Shown here in pieces: positions 7,543-16,420 of a stretch of DNA of 64,000 nucleotides (positions are counted from its first letter, which is position 1; the number at the start of each line of letters is the position of its first letter). A program made the position numbers and the translations under genes. The DNA comes from DATJLY01 sp963729295 (GTDB lineage: Bacteria > Pseudomonadota > Alphaproteobacteria > ATCC43930 > CGMCC-115725), in contig CAVSNJ010000025.1 of assembly GCA_963729295.1 (NCBI GenBank), forward strand, positions 1 through 64,000. The letters are read 5' to 3'. Under the pieces are notes generated by a model. It was given only the letters and a program-made list of their open reading frames with translations, searched no databases and had not been told where the DNA came from.

Positions 7543-8556
7543 TCACCGCGCCGCGAGCGCGGAGAGCTCGAGCGCGCGCTCCTTGCCGCGCAGCGCAACG
7601 GGTCCGAGCGCGCGTTTCTCGATCCCCGGCGGAAGCGATCCTGCGAGCGCCAAGAGCGCATCCGACGCGATGACGCGGTTGCCGGTCTCGCGGCAGAGCT
7701 CGTGGATGCGCGCCGCCGTGTTCATCGTGTCGCCCAGAAACGCGATCTCCATCCGGCTGTAGCCCAATTCGCCCAGCACCACGGGGCCAGCGTGAATCCC
7801 GGCGCGGAAATTGGCGGCGGCTCCGAATTCGGCCTCGTAGAGAGGCTGGCGGCGCGCGAGCGTTGCCATCGCCGCGAAGCAGGCGCGCACGGCTGAGGCC
7901 GCCGCGCCGTCGCCGGCCGGCCACTCGGCGATCACCTCGTCGCCCACGTATTTGTGGATCGCGCCGCCCTCGGCCACGATCGCGTCGGTCACGTCGCCGA
8001 TGAAGCGATTGAGGAAATCGAGAAAGCGCAATTCGCCCAGGCGCTCGGCGATCTGGGTCGAGGATTCGAGATCGACGAAGAGGAGCACGCGCTCCTCGAC
8101 GCGCGGGCGGTGATAGCGGCCGGAGACGAACTGCACCAGCACGCGCAATCCCAGAAGCTGATTGATGCCGCCGAGAACGTTGAAGAGCAGGCTGAGCGCC
8201 ACCGCGAACAGCACCGAGTGAAACGGGATTCCGCTCGCGCCGCCCGGCACGATCACCGGCCCCAGCGCGAGCCCGACGACGATGAGCGCGGCATAGAGGC
8301 AGGTGCGCAGCACAAAATTGAGGGCGAGCGGTATGCGCCGAACCTGGTCGCGGAAGAGGCCGTCGAGCACCAAAAGGTTGACGGCGCCCAAGGGCACGGA
8401 GATCAAAATCCCGATCACGGCGCCGCGGAGGAGTCCGGTCGCGCCGCTGCCCCCGCGCGAGAGCGCATCGAAATAGCCGTAGGGCGCGCTCGCCGCCGCG
8501 CTCATCAGCACGACCGAGCGGTAGAATTTGAGCTGCGACCGGCTTGGCCTCGTCAT
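7543..8556 (-). CDS. Membrane-anchored class III adenylate/guanylate cyclase
   Basis: The 337-residue protein has about four N-terminal membrane segments (residues 14-135) and a C-terminal cyclase domain. The catalytic set looks complete: FVDLESS with metal Asp D162, HKYVGDEVIAEW with the substrate Lys K202 and metal Asp D206, and FLGDTMNTAARI with the transition-state residues N279 and R283. It probably makes cAMP at the inner membrane. Its ATG overlaps the stop of the upstream protease gene by four bases (ATGA), which implies coupled expression. Confidence 0.85.
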   Translation of the reverse strand: MTRPSRSQLKFYRSVVLMSAAASAPYGYFDALSRGGSGATGLLRGAVIGILISVPLGAVNLLVLDGLFRDQVRRIPLALNFVLRTCLYAALIVVGLALGPVIVPGGASGIPFHSVLFAVALSLLFNVLGGINQLLGLRVLVQFVSGRYHRPRVEERVLLFVDLESSTQIAERLGELRFLDFLNRFIGDVTDAIVAEGGAIHKYVGDEVIAEWPAGDGAAASAVRACFAAMATLARRQPLYEAEFGAAANFRAGIHAGPVVLGELGYSRMEIAFLGDTMNTAARIHELCRETGNRVIASDALLALAGSLPPGIEKRALGPVALRGKERALELSALAAR

Positions 8557-9398
8557 CCCGAGCGGCCCGGGCCGTGCAGCGGCTCCTTCGGATGCGGCAG
8601 CGGCAGATATTCGACGCCGCTGCCCGAGCGCCGCACCGGCTGCGGATAGAGCGCCATCAGCTCGAGCACGTCTTCGGGCATGTCGGTGCTGACGGGCAAG
8701 CCCAGTTGCTTCGCCGTCGCGGCCGAGATCGGATAATCATGCGTCCAGCGCCCCTGCGACAGCGTGTCGGCGAGCGTTTCCGCCGCCTCGGGTGAAAGGC
8801 GGCGATCCAGCAACTCCTTCGCCGCCTCCTTCACCTGCGCGATCGCCTTCCGCCCCACATCCGCCAGGATGAGCGTGGTGTCGTCGATCTCGGCGATGGG
8901 CTTCTGCTCGATCACCTTCAAGAGCGAGGCGGCCGGCGTCTGGCCCAGTTGCGGATCGATCGGGCCCAGCACCGAATGGGCGCACATCACGATCTCGTCG
9001 GCGGCGAGCGCGATCAAGGTCCCGCCCGACATGGCGTAATGCGGCACGAACACCGTGACCTTGCCCTTGTGGTCGCGGATCGCGCGCGCGATCTGGACCG
9101 CCGCGAGCACGAGACCGCCCGGCGTGTGCAGCACGAGATCGAGCGGCACTTCGGGATCGGTCAGATGAACCGCGCGCAGCACCTCCTCGCTGTCGTGCAC
9201 GTCGATATAGCGCATCACCGGGAAGCCCAGGAAACTCATGGTCTCCTGGCGATGCACCAGGAGGATCACGCGCGAGCCGCGCTTCTTCTCGAACTGCGCC
9301 ATTTTGCGCGTGCGCAGCGTCTCGACCAATTTCTTGCGGAAGAGCGGCTGCAACGCCGTGAAGAGAAAGAAGATCCAGATCAGGTCGGTGAAGGACAT
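8553..9398 (-). CDS. SDH-family Clp-fold serine protease
   Basis: The 281-residue protein has one N-terminal membrane segment (residues 5-20) and a Clp/crotonase-fold protease domain of the SDH/SppA-like group. HTPGG (91-95) forms the oxyanion turn and the nucleophile is probably S124 in YAMSGGTLIAL. A substrate-facing ADEIVMCAHSVLGPIDPQ segment follows. Family members act on membrane proteins. ATG 9398 with GAGGAGG upstream is preferred to longer readings. It is coupled by ATGA to the cyclase gene. Confidence 0.8.
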   Translation of the reverse strand: MSFTDLIWIFFLFTALQPLFRKKLVETLRTRKMAQFEKKRGSRVILLVHRQETMSFLGFPVMRYIDVHDSEEVLRAVHLTDPEVPLDLVLHTPGGLVLAAVQIARAIRDHKGKVTVFVPHYAMSGGTLIALAADEIVMCAHSVLGPIDPQLGQTPAASLLKVIEQKPIAEIDDTTLILADVGRKAIAQVKEAAKELLDRRLSPEAAETLADTLSQGRWTHDYPISAATAKQLGLPVSTDMPEDVLELMALYPQPVRRSGSGVEYLPLPHPKEPLHGPGRSG

Positions 9399-9414
9399 GG
9401 GGGCCTCCTCGTCT

Positions 9415-11115
9415 TCAGCCGAGCGCGGCTTCGAAGGACGATGCGATCGCGTCCTTGCTCTTGCCGGGCTTGGCCGCGTCGCCGATCGCCACGACCTCCT
9501 GGCCGGGGCGAGCAAGCGCGCGAAAGCGTAGGGCCGTGGCCGCACGCGCGCGGTAGTAGAACCAGTCGCGAAATTTTTGCGACGCGAAGACCGAGGCGAA
9601 CGGTTTTCGCCGCGCCAATCCTGTCGTGAGCATCGCGCGGGCGAGCGGCCCGAGGCCGAAGCGATAGCGCGCGCCCGCGGCGATGACGATGCGCTCGAAG
9701 GGCGCGAGAACCTCCGGCGCTCGGAGCACGTCGGTCGCATAGCGGAAGAGGACGCCTTTTTCCGCGCAGGATTGCGCGAGCGAGTCGGTCGTGCGGGCGA
9801 AGGCGTCCGGGTTCGCCTCGACCTCCTGGAAGAGCGGCGCCAATCCGGCGAGGCGGAAGCTTCCGCCGGGCCGCGAGTCCCGCTCGAAGATCGTGACGGA
9901 ATTGCCCGCGGCCGCGAGCGCGGCATAGGTGAGCCCGGCGGGCCCGGCGCCGATCACCGCGATGCGCAAGCCCTGCGCCGGCGCGCGGCCCGCGAACTCG
10001 CGCTCGCGCCCGGCCATGGCGTTGACGACGCAGCCGATCCTGGCGCCGCCGCGCATCTCGTTGATGCAGGTGTTGCAGGCGAGGCAGCGGCGCGGCGTCT
10101 CGCCGCGTGCGATCTTCGCGACCCACTCGGGCTCGGCGACGCTGGTGCGGCCGAGTGCGACGAAATCGCATTTGCCGCCCGCGACCGCCGCGCGCGCGAC
10201 TTCGGGATCGCCCAAACGCCCGACCGCGATCACCGGCACGCGCACGTCCTTCTTGATCGCGGCGGCATAATCGAGCCAGATGCCGTCAGGCCACGCCATC
10301 GGCGGCAGCTGCATCGCGCCCGACGGCAGCGAGCGATAGTGCCCGGCGGCGATGTGAAGCGCATCAGCGCCACTTTCGGCCGCCCAGAGCGCGATCTGCC
10401 GCCCCTCGGCGAAACTCATGCCGCCCGGGAAATAATCCTCGACCGAGAGCCGGTAGACGACCGGCATGTCGCCCGAAGATTTCTTCACTGCACGCAAGAC
10501 CTCGAGCCCGAAGCGGGCGCGGTTCTCGAGGCTGCCGCCATATTCGTCGGTGCGGCGGTTCTCATAGGGCGTGTGGAATTGCGAGATGAGATAGCCGTGC
10601 GCGGCGTGAATCTCGACGCAATCGAAGCCGGCATTTTTGGCGCGCGATGCCGCGGCGGCAAAGGCCGCGACCGTTTCGGCGATGCGGGCGCGCGTCATTT
10701 CCTGCGGCAGGGTCACGGCGTCGGTGATCTCGTAGACGGGATGCGGGATGGACGAGGGCGCGATCGGATCCTCGCCGCAAATGTCGCGCCGCGTGTGGCC
10801 GCCGGCATGGCCGAGCTGGATCGAGGCTTTGGCGCCGGCCTCGCGGATCGCGGCGGAGAGGCGCGCGAGGCCGGGCAGAAAGCGGTCGTCGTAAATGCCG
10901 AGCTCGTGGAAACGGTGACGGCCGCAGCGCTCGGGCGCCGCCATCTCGCAGGTGATGAGCCCGATGCCGCCCTTGGCGCGCGCGACGTAATAGGCCACCT
11001 GCTCGTCGGTGACGAAGCCCTCCGCGTCGGCAAGCCGCGTCGTCATCGGCGGCATGACGATGCGGTTCCCGATCTCGACGCCGCCGATCTTTTGGGGCGT
11101 GAGGAGGATGTTCAC
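9415..11115 (-). CDS. Old Yellow Enzyme / FAD reductase (2,4-dienoyl-CoA reductase-like)
   Basis: The 566-residue protein has an N-terminal FMN barrel (residues 1-335) with the HAAHGYLISQF and RTDEYGGSLENRARF motifs. A 4Fe-4S motif follows (CLACNTC, then C after 11 residues), and then an FAD/NAD domain with VIGAGPAGLTYAALAAAG. Family members reduce activated C=C bonds using NAD(P)H. I place the start at GTG 11115, which overlaps the upstream TGA (GTGA); ATG 11145 is an alternative. The C-terminal half after residue about 480 is weakly conserved by eye. Confidence 0.8.
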   Translation of the reverse strand: MNILLTPQKIGGVEIGNRIVMPPMTTRLADAEGFVTDEQVAYYVARAKGGIGLITCEMAAPERCGRHRFHELGIYDDRFLPGLARLSAAIREAGAKASIQLGHAGGHTRRDICGEDPIAPSSIPHPVYEITDAVTLPQEMTRARIAETVAAFAAAASRAKNAGFDCVEIHAAHGYLISQFHTPYENRRTDEYGGSLENRARFGLEVLRAVKKSSGDMPVVYRLSVEDYFPGGMSFAEGRQIALWAAESGADALHIAAGHYRSLPSGAMQLPPMAWPDGIWLDYAAAIKKDVRVPVIAVGRLGDPEVARAAVAGGKCDFVALGRTSVAEPEWVAKIARGETPRRCLACNTCINEMRGGARIGCVVNAMAGREREFAGRAPAQGLRIAVIGAGPAGLTYAALAAAGNSVTIFERDSRPGGSFRLAGLAPLFQEVEANPDAFARTTDSLAQSCAEKGVLFRYATDVLRAPEVLAPFERIVIAAGARYRFGLGPLARAMLTTGLARRKPFASVFASQKFRDWFYYRARAATALRFRALARPGQEVVAIGDAAKPGKSKDAIASSFEAALG

Positions 11116-13409
11116 GCGCGCTTCGCGTCGCTGATGAGCCGCCACACGCGCGCCGGCGAGAGCGGCAGCGCGTTGGGCACGACGGCATAGGCGCGCAAGG
11201 CCGAGGCGACGGCGTTGGCGATGACGCCGCCCACGGGCACGATGCCGCCTTCGCCCGCGCCCTTGGCGCCCAGGGGATTGGTCGGCGAAGGATGGTTCTC
11301 GAGCGTCTCGGCGCGGATCGGCGGCACGCGATCGACCGTCGGCAAAAGATAATCGGCGAGGGTCGAGGCGAGAAGCTGACCCTCCTCGTCATAAACCAAG
11401 TCTTCGAGGAGCGCGCCGCCCAGGCCTTGCACGATCGCGCCCACCGCCTGACCATGAAGCGTGAGCGGATTGATGATGCGGCCGACATCCTCGACCGCGG
11501 CATAATCGAGCACGGCGACGTCGCCGGTCGCGGGATCGACCGCGACATGCGCCGCGTGCGCGCCATAGGCATAGGTCCTGCGGTTGTTGCGGAACGTCGC
11601 CTCGGCGCTGATCCCAGCAAGCGCGGCGAAGGGCAGCGATTTCCCCTGCCCTTCGATCCGTCCGTCGGCGAGCGCGAGCGATGCGGGCGGCACGCCGAGC
11701 CGGCGCGCCGCTTCGGCCAGGAGCTTTTCCTTGAACGCGGCCGCGGCCATGACGATCGCCGAGCCGCCCATCACGGTCGAGCGCGAGGCGTGCGAGCCGA
11801 TGCCCTCGGTGACGAGCGCGGTGGTGCCGTGGCGCACCTCCGTGACGCGGCTCATCGGCAGCTCGAGCGCGTCGGCCGCGATCTGGGCGAAGATCGTCTC
11901 GATCCCCTGCCCGACCGAGCTCGATCCCACCTGGACGACGACATGGCCGTCCTCTTCCATGGCGATGCGCGCGTTCTCGAACGGGCCGGAGGCGCCGCCC
12001 TCGATATAGCAGCCGATGGCGATGCCATGATGGCGGCCGTCGATCGTCGTGCCGTCGAGCGCGCGTTTTTCCTCCCAGCCGAAGAGATCGAGGCAGCGCG
12101 CGAGCGTTTCGGAATAATCGCCGCTGTCGTATTCGCCGCCGCCATAGGGCGCCATCTCGGCATGCGCCCACGGCATCGCGGCCGCCGGCACGAGATTGCG
12201 GCGCCGCATCTCGACGCGGTCGAGGCCGAGATCGGCCGCCGCCAGATCGATGAGGCGCTCGCGGAAGAAATCGCCCTCGAAGCGCCCGGGCCCGCGATAT
12301 GTGCCGATCGGCGTCGTGTTGGTCGCGATCAGGATCGATTCGATGTCGATGTTGGCGATGCGATAGGGCCCGGCGCCGACCTGCGCCGCGTTCCGAGGCG
12401 CCGTTGCGCCGTTGGTGCGGATATAGGCCCCCTGGTCGGCAAAGATGATCCCGCGCAGCGCGAGGATCGTGCCGTCCTTCTCGCACGCGATCTCGAGCTC
12501 GGCGGCAAGGCCGCGCGCGTGGTTCGAAGCGACGAAATGCTCGCGCCGGTCCTCGATCCATTTGACCGGGCGCTTCAGGCGGCGCGCGGCGAACGGGATG
12601 AGGAAATCCTCGGGATAGAATTCGCCGCGCACGCCGAAGCCGCCGCCGACATCGTTCTCGACCATCAGGATTTTTTGCGCCGCGAGGCCCATCTGCCGCG
12701 CCAGATTCTCGCGGTTCAGGAACGGCGTCTTGCACGCGCCGGAAATTTTCAGCGTGCCATCACCATCGTTCCATTCCGCCAAAAGCCCGCGCGGCTCGAG
12801 CATGACGGCGCTGTGGCGCTGCACCTGGAATTTTTCCTTGCGCCGGTAGGGCGCGGTGGCGAAGGCCGCGGCGGCATCGCCCATCACGGCGCGCAGGCGC
12901 CCCATCATGTTGCTCCCGGCGCCATCGACGACGAAAGGCGGCCCCAAAAGCGCCTTGTAGCGGTCGATCACCGGCGGAAGATGCTCGATGTCGAGCACCA
13001 CTTTCTGGGCGCCGTCCTCGGCCAAGGCGGCGCTTTCCGCGAGCACGACGGCGACCGGCTCGCCCATATAGCGCACCTCGTCCTTGGCGATGACGGGCTG
13101 CAGGAAATTGAGGAAGCCTTCGACCTTCAGGTGCTCGCCGCGAATGGCGATGACGGGAATCTCGCCGACATCGGCGGCGGTGAGGACGGCGACGATTCCG
13201 GGGAGCGCCAGCGCCTCGCCCACATCTATGCGGTTGATGCGGCCGCGCGCCAAGGGGCTGCGCACGATCACCGCGTGCAAGGCGCCGGGCGCCGCCACGT
13301 CGTCGACATAGGTCCCGCGCCCGGTCAGGAAGCGGAAATCCTCGCGCCGCGGAATGGCGCTGCCGACGAACGTGTTGCCGCGCCCTTTTCGTTCGCTCGC
13401 ATGTGCCAT
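11112..13409 (-). CDS. Molybdenum hydroxylase large subunit (CoxL/xanthine dehydrogenase family)
   Basis: The 765-residue protein is a full-length molybdopterin-binding subunit. It shows GGGFGVRGEFYPED, TYRGPGRFEGDF, GSSSVGQGIET and the active-site GAKGAGEGG near the C-terminus. Partners normally needed for electron transfer, the 2Fe-2S small subunit and the FAD medium subunit, are not adjacent. The downstream OYE/FAD/Fe-S protein overlaps by GTGA, so it could be an unusual redox partner. Likely role is hydroxylation of a heteroaromatic or aldehyde substrate in the cytoplasm. Confidence 0.85.
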   Translation of the reverse strand: MAHASERKGRGNTFVGSAIPRREDFRFLTGRGTYVDDVAAPGALHAVIVRSPLARGRINRIDVGEALALPGIVAVLTAADVGEIPVIAIRGEHLKVEGFLNFLQPVIAKDEVRYMGEPVAVVLAESAALAEDGAQKVVLDIEHLPPVIDRYKALLGPPFVVDGAGSNMMGRLRAVMGDAAAAFATAPYRRKEKFQVQRHSAVMLEPRGLLAEWNDGDGTLKISGACKTPFLNRENLARQMGLAAQKILMVENDVGGGFGVRGEFYPEDFLIPFAARRLKRPVKWIEDRREHFVASNHARGLAAELEIACEKDGTILALRGIIFADQGAYIRTNGATAPRNAAQVGAGPYRIANIDIESILIATNTTPIGTYRGPGRFEGDFFRERLIDLAAADLGLDRVEMRRRNLVPAAAMPWAHAEMAPYGGGEYDSGDYSETLARCLDLFGWEEKRALDGTTIDGRHHGIAIGCYIEGGASGPFENARIAMEEDGHVVVQVGSSSVGQGIETIFAQIAADALELPMSRVTEVRHGTTALVTEGIGSHASRSTVMGGSAIVMAAAAFKEKLLAEAARRLGVPPASLALADGRIEGQGKSLPFAALAGISAEATFRNNRRTYAYGAHAAHVAVDPATGDVAVLDYAAVEDVGRIINPLTLHGQAVGAIVQGLGGALLEDLVYDEEGQLLASTLADYLLPTVDRVPPIRAETLENHPSPTNPLGAKGAGEGGIVPVGGVIANAVASALRAYAVVPNALPLSPARVWRLISDAKRA

Positions 13410-13511
13410 CGCGGCGCCATGCTACGCCAGCGCGCGCCGCAGAGTCAGCACCATTGCCCTACGACGCGTTGGCGGATTGACATTCGATTTACCGGTTGCC
13501 AACTTGCGTGA

Positions 13512-13847
13512 ATGGTTAGCCGAAACAAAGAGCGTTTATATGTGGAGCGGCGCCCGCAGGGTGACTATGCCGTTAGAAAAGGCAATTCTGAAAGGGCGAG
13601 TGCCGTCGAACCGACGCAAGCGAAAGCGATCAAGCGGGCAAGAGAACTTAACCCCGACATTCCGCCTGTTGTCGAGCGCGTCCGGCATACGACCGATGGT
13701 AACCCGGACAAGTGGCGAAGTGACACGGGCGTAGGTCGCGGTGGGCCGGATAACTGGCGAAGCGACGTTAGCCCGGCCTCCCAAGCTGTAATCAAAAATA
13801 CGTCAACAAAGCTGAGGAAGGCGCTCAAGCGTCTTGCCGACCGATAG
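13512..13847 (+). CDS. DUF2188-like protein, probable Fic/Doc antitoxin
   Basis: The 111-residue protein has the DUF2188-like core YVERRPQGDYAVRKGNSERA then SAVEPTQAKAIKRARELN, followed by a basic low-complexity linker and a C-terminal Lys/Arg helix. It lies directly upstream of, and overlaps, a Fic/Doc toxin reading, so it is probably the antitoxin. A consensus -35 box TTGACA is at 13477-13482, but a clear -10 box is missing. GC content is lower than in flanking catabolic genes. Confidence 0.6.
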   Translation: MVSRNKERLYVERRPQGDYAVRKGNSERASAVEPTQAKAIKRARELNPDIPPVVERVRHTTDGNPDKWRSDTGVGRGGPDNWRSDVSPASQAVIKNTSTKLRKALKRLADR

Positions 13848-13903
13848 GCAGGCACTACCGCGTCACGCTGGAGGAGGCTCTTCTCGCCCACGACTTTGCC
13901 CTC

Positions 13904-14233
13904 ATGTTTGGCGGTCGAGCCGGCGTCCGGGACATTGGCTTGATTGAGGCCGCGCTCGCCCGACCATACTCCGGCTATCATAAATTCATCGCCCAAAAAG
14001 CCGCAGCGCTGCTGCATTCGCTCGCGACCAATCATGGCTTTATAGACGGCAACAAGAGAACGGCGCTGCTTATGACGGCCGTGCTGCTTGGTCGAAGCGG
14101 CTATAAATTACGCGACGAAGACGAAAGCTTGCTGAATCGCGAAGTGGAAGCGACCGTGCTCGCCGTCGTGGAACACCGCATGACATTCGATGAACTCGTC
14201 ATCTGGTTCAATGACCACATCGTCAAATTGTAG
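13904..14233 (+). CDS. doc: Fic/Doc-family toxin (death-on-curing), start uncertain
   Basis: The protein contains the Fic motif HGFIDGNKRT (His at residue 44 from ATG 13904), which in Doc phosphorylates EF-Tu. Conserved N-terminal sequence (RHYRVTLEEALLAHDFAL) continues in frame upstream to about 13844, but the frame has no ATG, GTG or TTG before 13904; the last upstream stop is at 13769. An ATA at 13844 overlaps the antitoxin stop as ATAG. Either a rare start is used or the start has been lost. From 13904 the product is 109 residues, slightly short for the family. Confidence 0.7.
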   Translation: MFGGRAGVRDIGLIEAALARPYSGYHKFIAQKAAALLHSLATNHGFIDGNKRTALLMTAVLLGRSGYKLRDEDESLLNREVEATVLAVVEHRMTFDELVIWFNDHIVKL

Positions 14234-14245
14234 TCGCCGACCCTG

Positions 14246-15710
14246 CTATCGGAGCGCGGGGTCGTCCGGCACGCCGTAGCTTTTGAGAAGATCGTCGGCG
14301 TAGGCGTGGAAGTCGTCCCACGGCGCTTCGCGGTAATTGTGGTTGCGCACGATGAAGGACGCGCCGGCATAGAATTTCTCGTATTGCTGTTGCCGGCCGG
14401 CGAATTCCGAGCCGACCAGGTCCCAGACGAGCTTGAAGAGCTTCAGCCGGTCGAGCGCCGAGCCTTGCGGCGTCTGCCAATAGGTCTCGAACAGGCGCTT
14501 CAAGTCGGGATCGTGCATCACGCCGACGCTCGCCGGCATCTGGAACACGCCGCCGCCCGAGAGATCGCGCAGGATATCGACGAGCGGCCCGTACATCTCG
14601 GTACACCAGTTGAGCGCCGCATACATCATGCGCCGGTTGAAGCACATGAAGCCGTCGGGCCAGGGCTCGGCCGCCTCGATCTGGCCATGGATCATGCCGG
14701 CCAAGCGTCGCCTCGAGCGCGGCGAGCCGCCCCAGCACTTCGCGCACCGCCGGGATCTGGTCGGCGCCGCTCGCCTGCGCGAGCCGGCTCGCGAGCCCGA
14801 CGATGAGGCGGAGCTTCGACCAGAAGCGCACGTTCGACTGATGATTGCCGAAGCAGTGGCCGGGCGTCTTGATGTAGATCTCGCGCGCGCGCACCGCGTC
14901 GTCCATGACAAAGACGCGCTCCCACGGCACATGCACGTTCTCGGCGAGCACCATGCAGTCGCTTTCGTCGAACCGCCAGGCGAGCGGGCTGTCGAATTCG
15001 TTTTTCGGGAAGAACGGCTGGCGCGACCAGAGACTGAGCCCCGGCGCGTTGACCGGCACGGCACACGTCACCGCCTGCTTCAGCTGGTCGGGCGCCAAGG
15101 GGATGAGGTTGCCGATCCAGATCTCGTCGGAAAACGCGGCCGCGGTCGCGAGCATCTTCATGCCGGAGATGAATATCCCGGCATCGTCCTCGCGCACGAC
15201 CTGCAAGGTCGGCACCGGCAGATTGCGCTTCTCGTAGAATTCGGGATTGCGCGCGGCCTGCGGCGGCACCACGGCATAGCTCGCATAGATGTCGTTCTTG
15301 CGCATGTGGCGATAGTACGCCGCGATATTCTCCTCGTAAGGCCGCCCGCCGGCGCCGAAGGCGGACGGATTGGCCGCCATGCCGGCAACGAAGCTCGCGA
15401 CATGATCGGGCGAGCGGCCGAACAGCCCATAGGTCAGATCGGCGATCGCCTTGTGCCCCTTCATGCGGCGGCGCAGATCGCCCGCCGTGCGCGGCAGGAG
15501 ATAATAGATGCTGCACGGCTCGCCCTCGGCGTCATAGGAGAGCGTGTCGCGGAATTTGGGATCGCGCTTCAGGTCGTAGATCGAGGCGACCGTGCGCGCG
15601 GCGTTGCGGAAATAGGGGTGCGTCGTCACGTCGTCGATGCGCTCGCTGCCGACATAGACGGCGCGGCCGTCCTTCAAACGCTCGAGATGCTCCGCCCCCG
15701 ATCTCAGCAT
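14246..15710 (-). pseudogene. 4-hydroxyphenylacetate 3-hydroxylase (HpaB) family, frameshifted
   Basis: From 15710 the frame encodes the N- and middle domains of an HpaB-type FADH2-dependent monooxygenase (YEENIAAYYRHMRKNDIY; LAENVHVPWERVFV; CFGNHQSNVRFWSKL). Near 14697-14704 this frame degenerates while the next one carries on with AGMIHGQIEAAEPWPDGFMC and a proper C-terminal domain to 14246. The sum of 1465 nt is 488 codons plus one base, close to the family length. Removing one G/C in CCGGCCAAG restores it. It is the last gene of the MarR-flanked operon and 3 bp after the bicupin gene. Confidence 0.75.
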
Positions 15711-15713
15711 GAT

Positions 15714-16412
15714 CTAGTCATCGTAGCGCGTCTCGTAGGCGCCCGGCACGTGGAACTCGAGGAAGCTCAAAGTCCTGCCGTCGGCGCTCTTCAACCCGTG
15801 CGGATTGTTGGCCGGGAAGAACGCGGCCTCGCCGCGCGCGAGCACGCGAGCTGCGCCATCGACGGTGAACGCGACGCGCCCGTCGAGCACGACGAAGAGA
15901 CTTTCGGCATTCGGGTGATGATGGCGCCGCGTCAGCGTCTCGCCGGTATAGCGCACGACCATGGCATGCGCGCGCTCCGAGCCGGTGGCGCGGTTGCAGA
16001 GATAGATGCGGCGCTTCTTTTCTTCCGGCAGGTCGATCTCGGGCTCGTCGGCGACGCGCATCACTTTGAGGCCGCCGGCAAAGCCCGGCCGCTCCGTCCC
16101 CGCGCCGGGCGGCGGCGCCTGGACGCTCAGCACCCAGCCCGGTCCTTCGAGCACGAAGTCCCGCGCTTCCGACACGAGCGCCCATGTGTCGCGCGCGAGC
16201 GCAGCGCCGTCGAGGCACGGGCTGCCGTCGAGCACGAAGAGATACTGGTCGGAGCCTTTCGGCACTTTCGCCCGATGGCGCGCGCCGGGGCCGAGCTTCA
16301 GCACGGAGGCCGCCATCTCGGTGCCGTCGAACCAATCGACGACCGGCACGATCGCGACGCCCGGCGCCGCTTCGCGCGCCTCGGCCGAGCGGTAATCGAC
16401 GATTTTGCCCAT
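15714..16412 (-). CDS. Bicupin protein, possible dioxygenase
   Basis: The 232-residue protein contains two cupin-like folds. The C-terminal one is well formed, with RRHHHPNAESLFVVLDGRV and FFPANNPHGLKS giving a His-His-Glu-His metal set. The N-terminal fold (residues about 20-90) lacks a full histidine set. Cupins next to ring hydroxylases often act as ring-cleavage dioxygenases or isomerases. A strong ribosome site (TAGGAGGGGA) precedes ATG 16412. It lies between a dienelactone hydrolase and an HpaB-type gene, which fits aromatic catabolism. Confidence 0.65.
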   Translation of the reverse strand: MGKIVDYRSAEAREAAPGVAIVPVVDWFDGTEMAASVLKLGPGARHRAKVPKGSDQYLFVLDGSPCLDGAALARDTWALVSEARDFVLEGPGWVLSVQAPPPGAGTERPGFAGGLKVMRVADEPEIDLPEEKKRRIYLCNRATGSERAHAMVVRYTGETLTRRHHHPNAESLFVVLDGRVAFTVDGAARVLARGEAAFFPANNPHGLKSADGRTLSFLEFHVPGAYETRYDD

Positions 16413-16420
16413 GTCCCCTC

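Noticed and set aside
8553..9926. Extended start for the Clp-fold protease
   Set aside because: Upstream of ATG 9398 the sequence is serine/arginine-rich shadow of the OYE gene; GAGGAGG precedes ATG 9398.
11292..13511. 739-residue rightward reading
   Set aside because: It is the antisense of the molybdenum hydroxylase gene.
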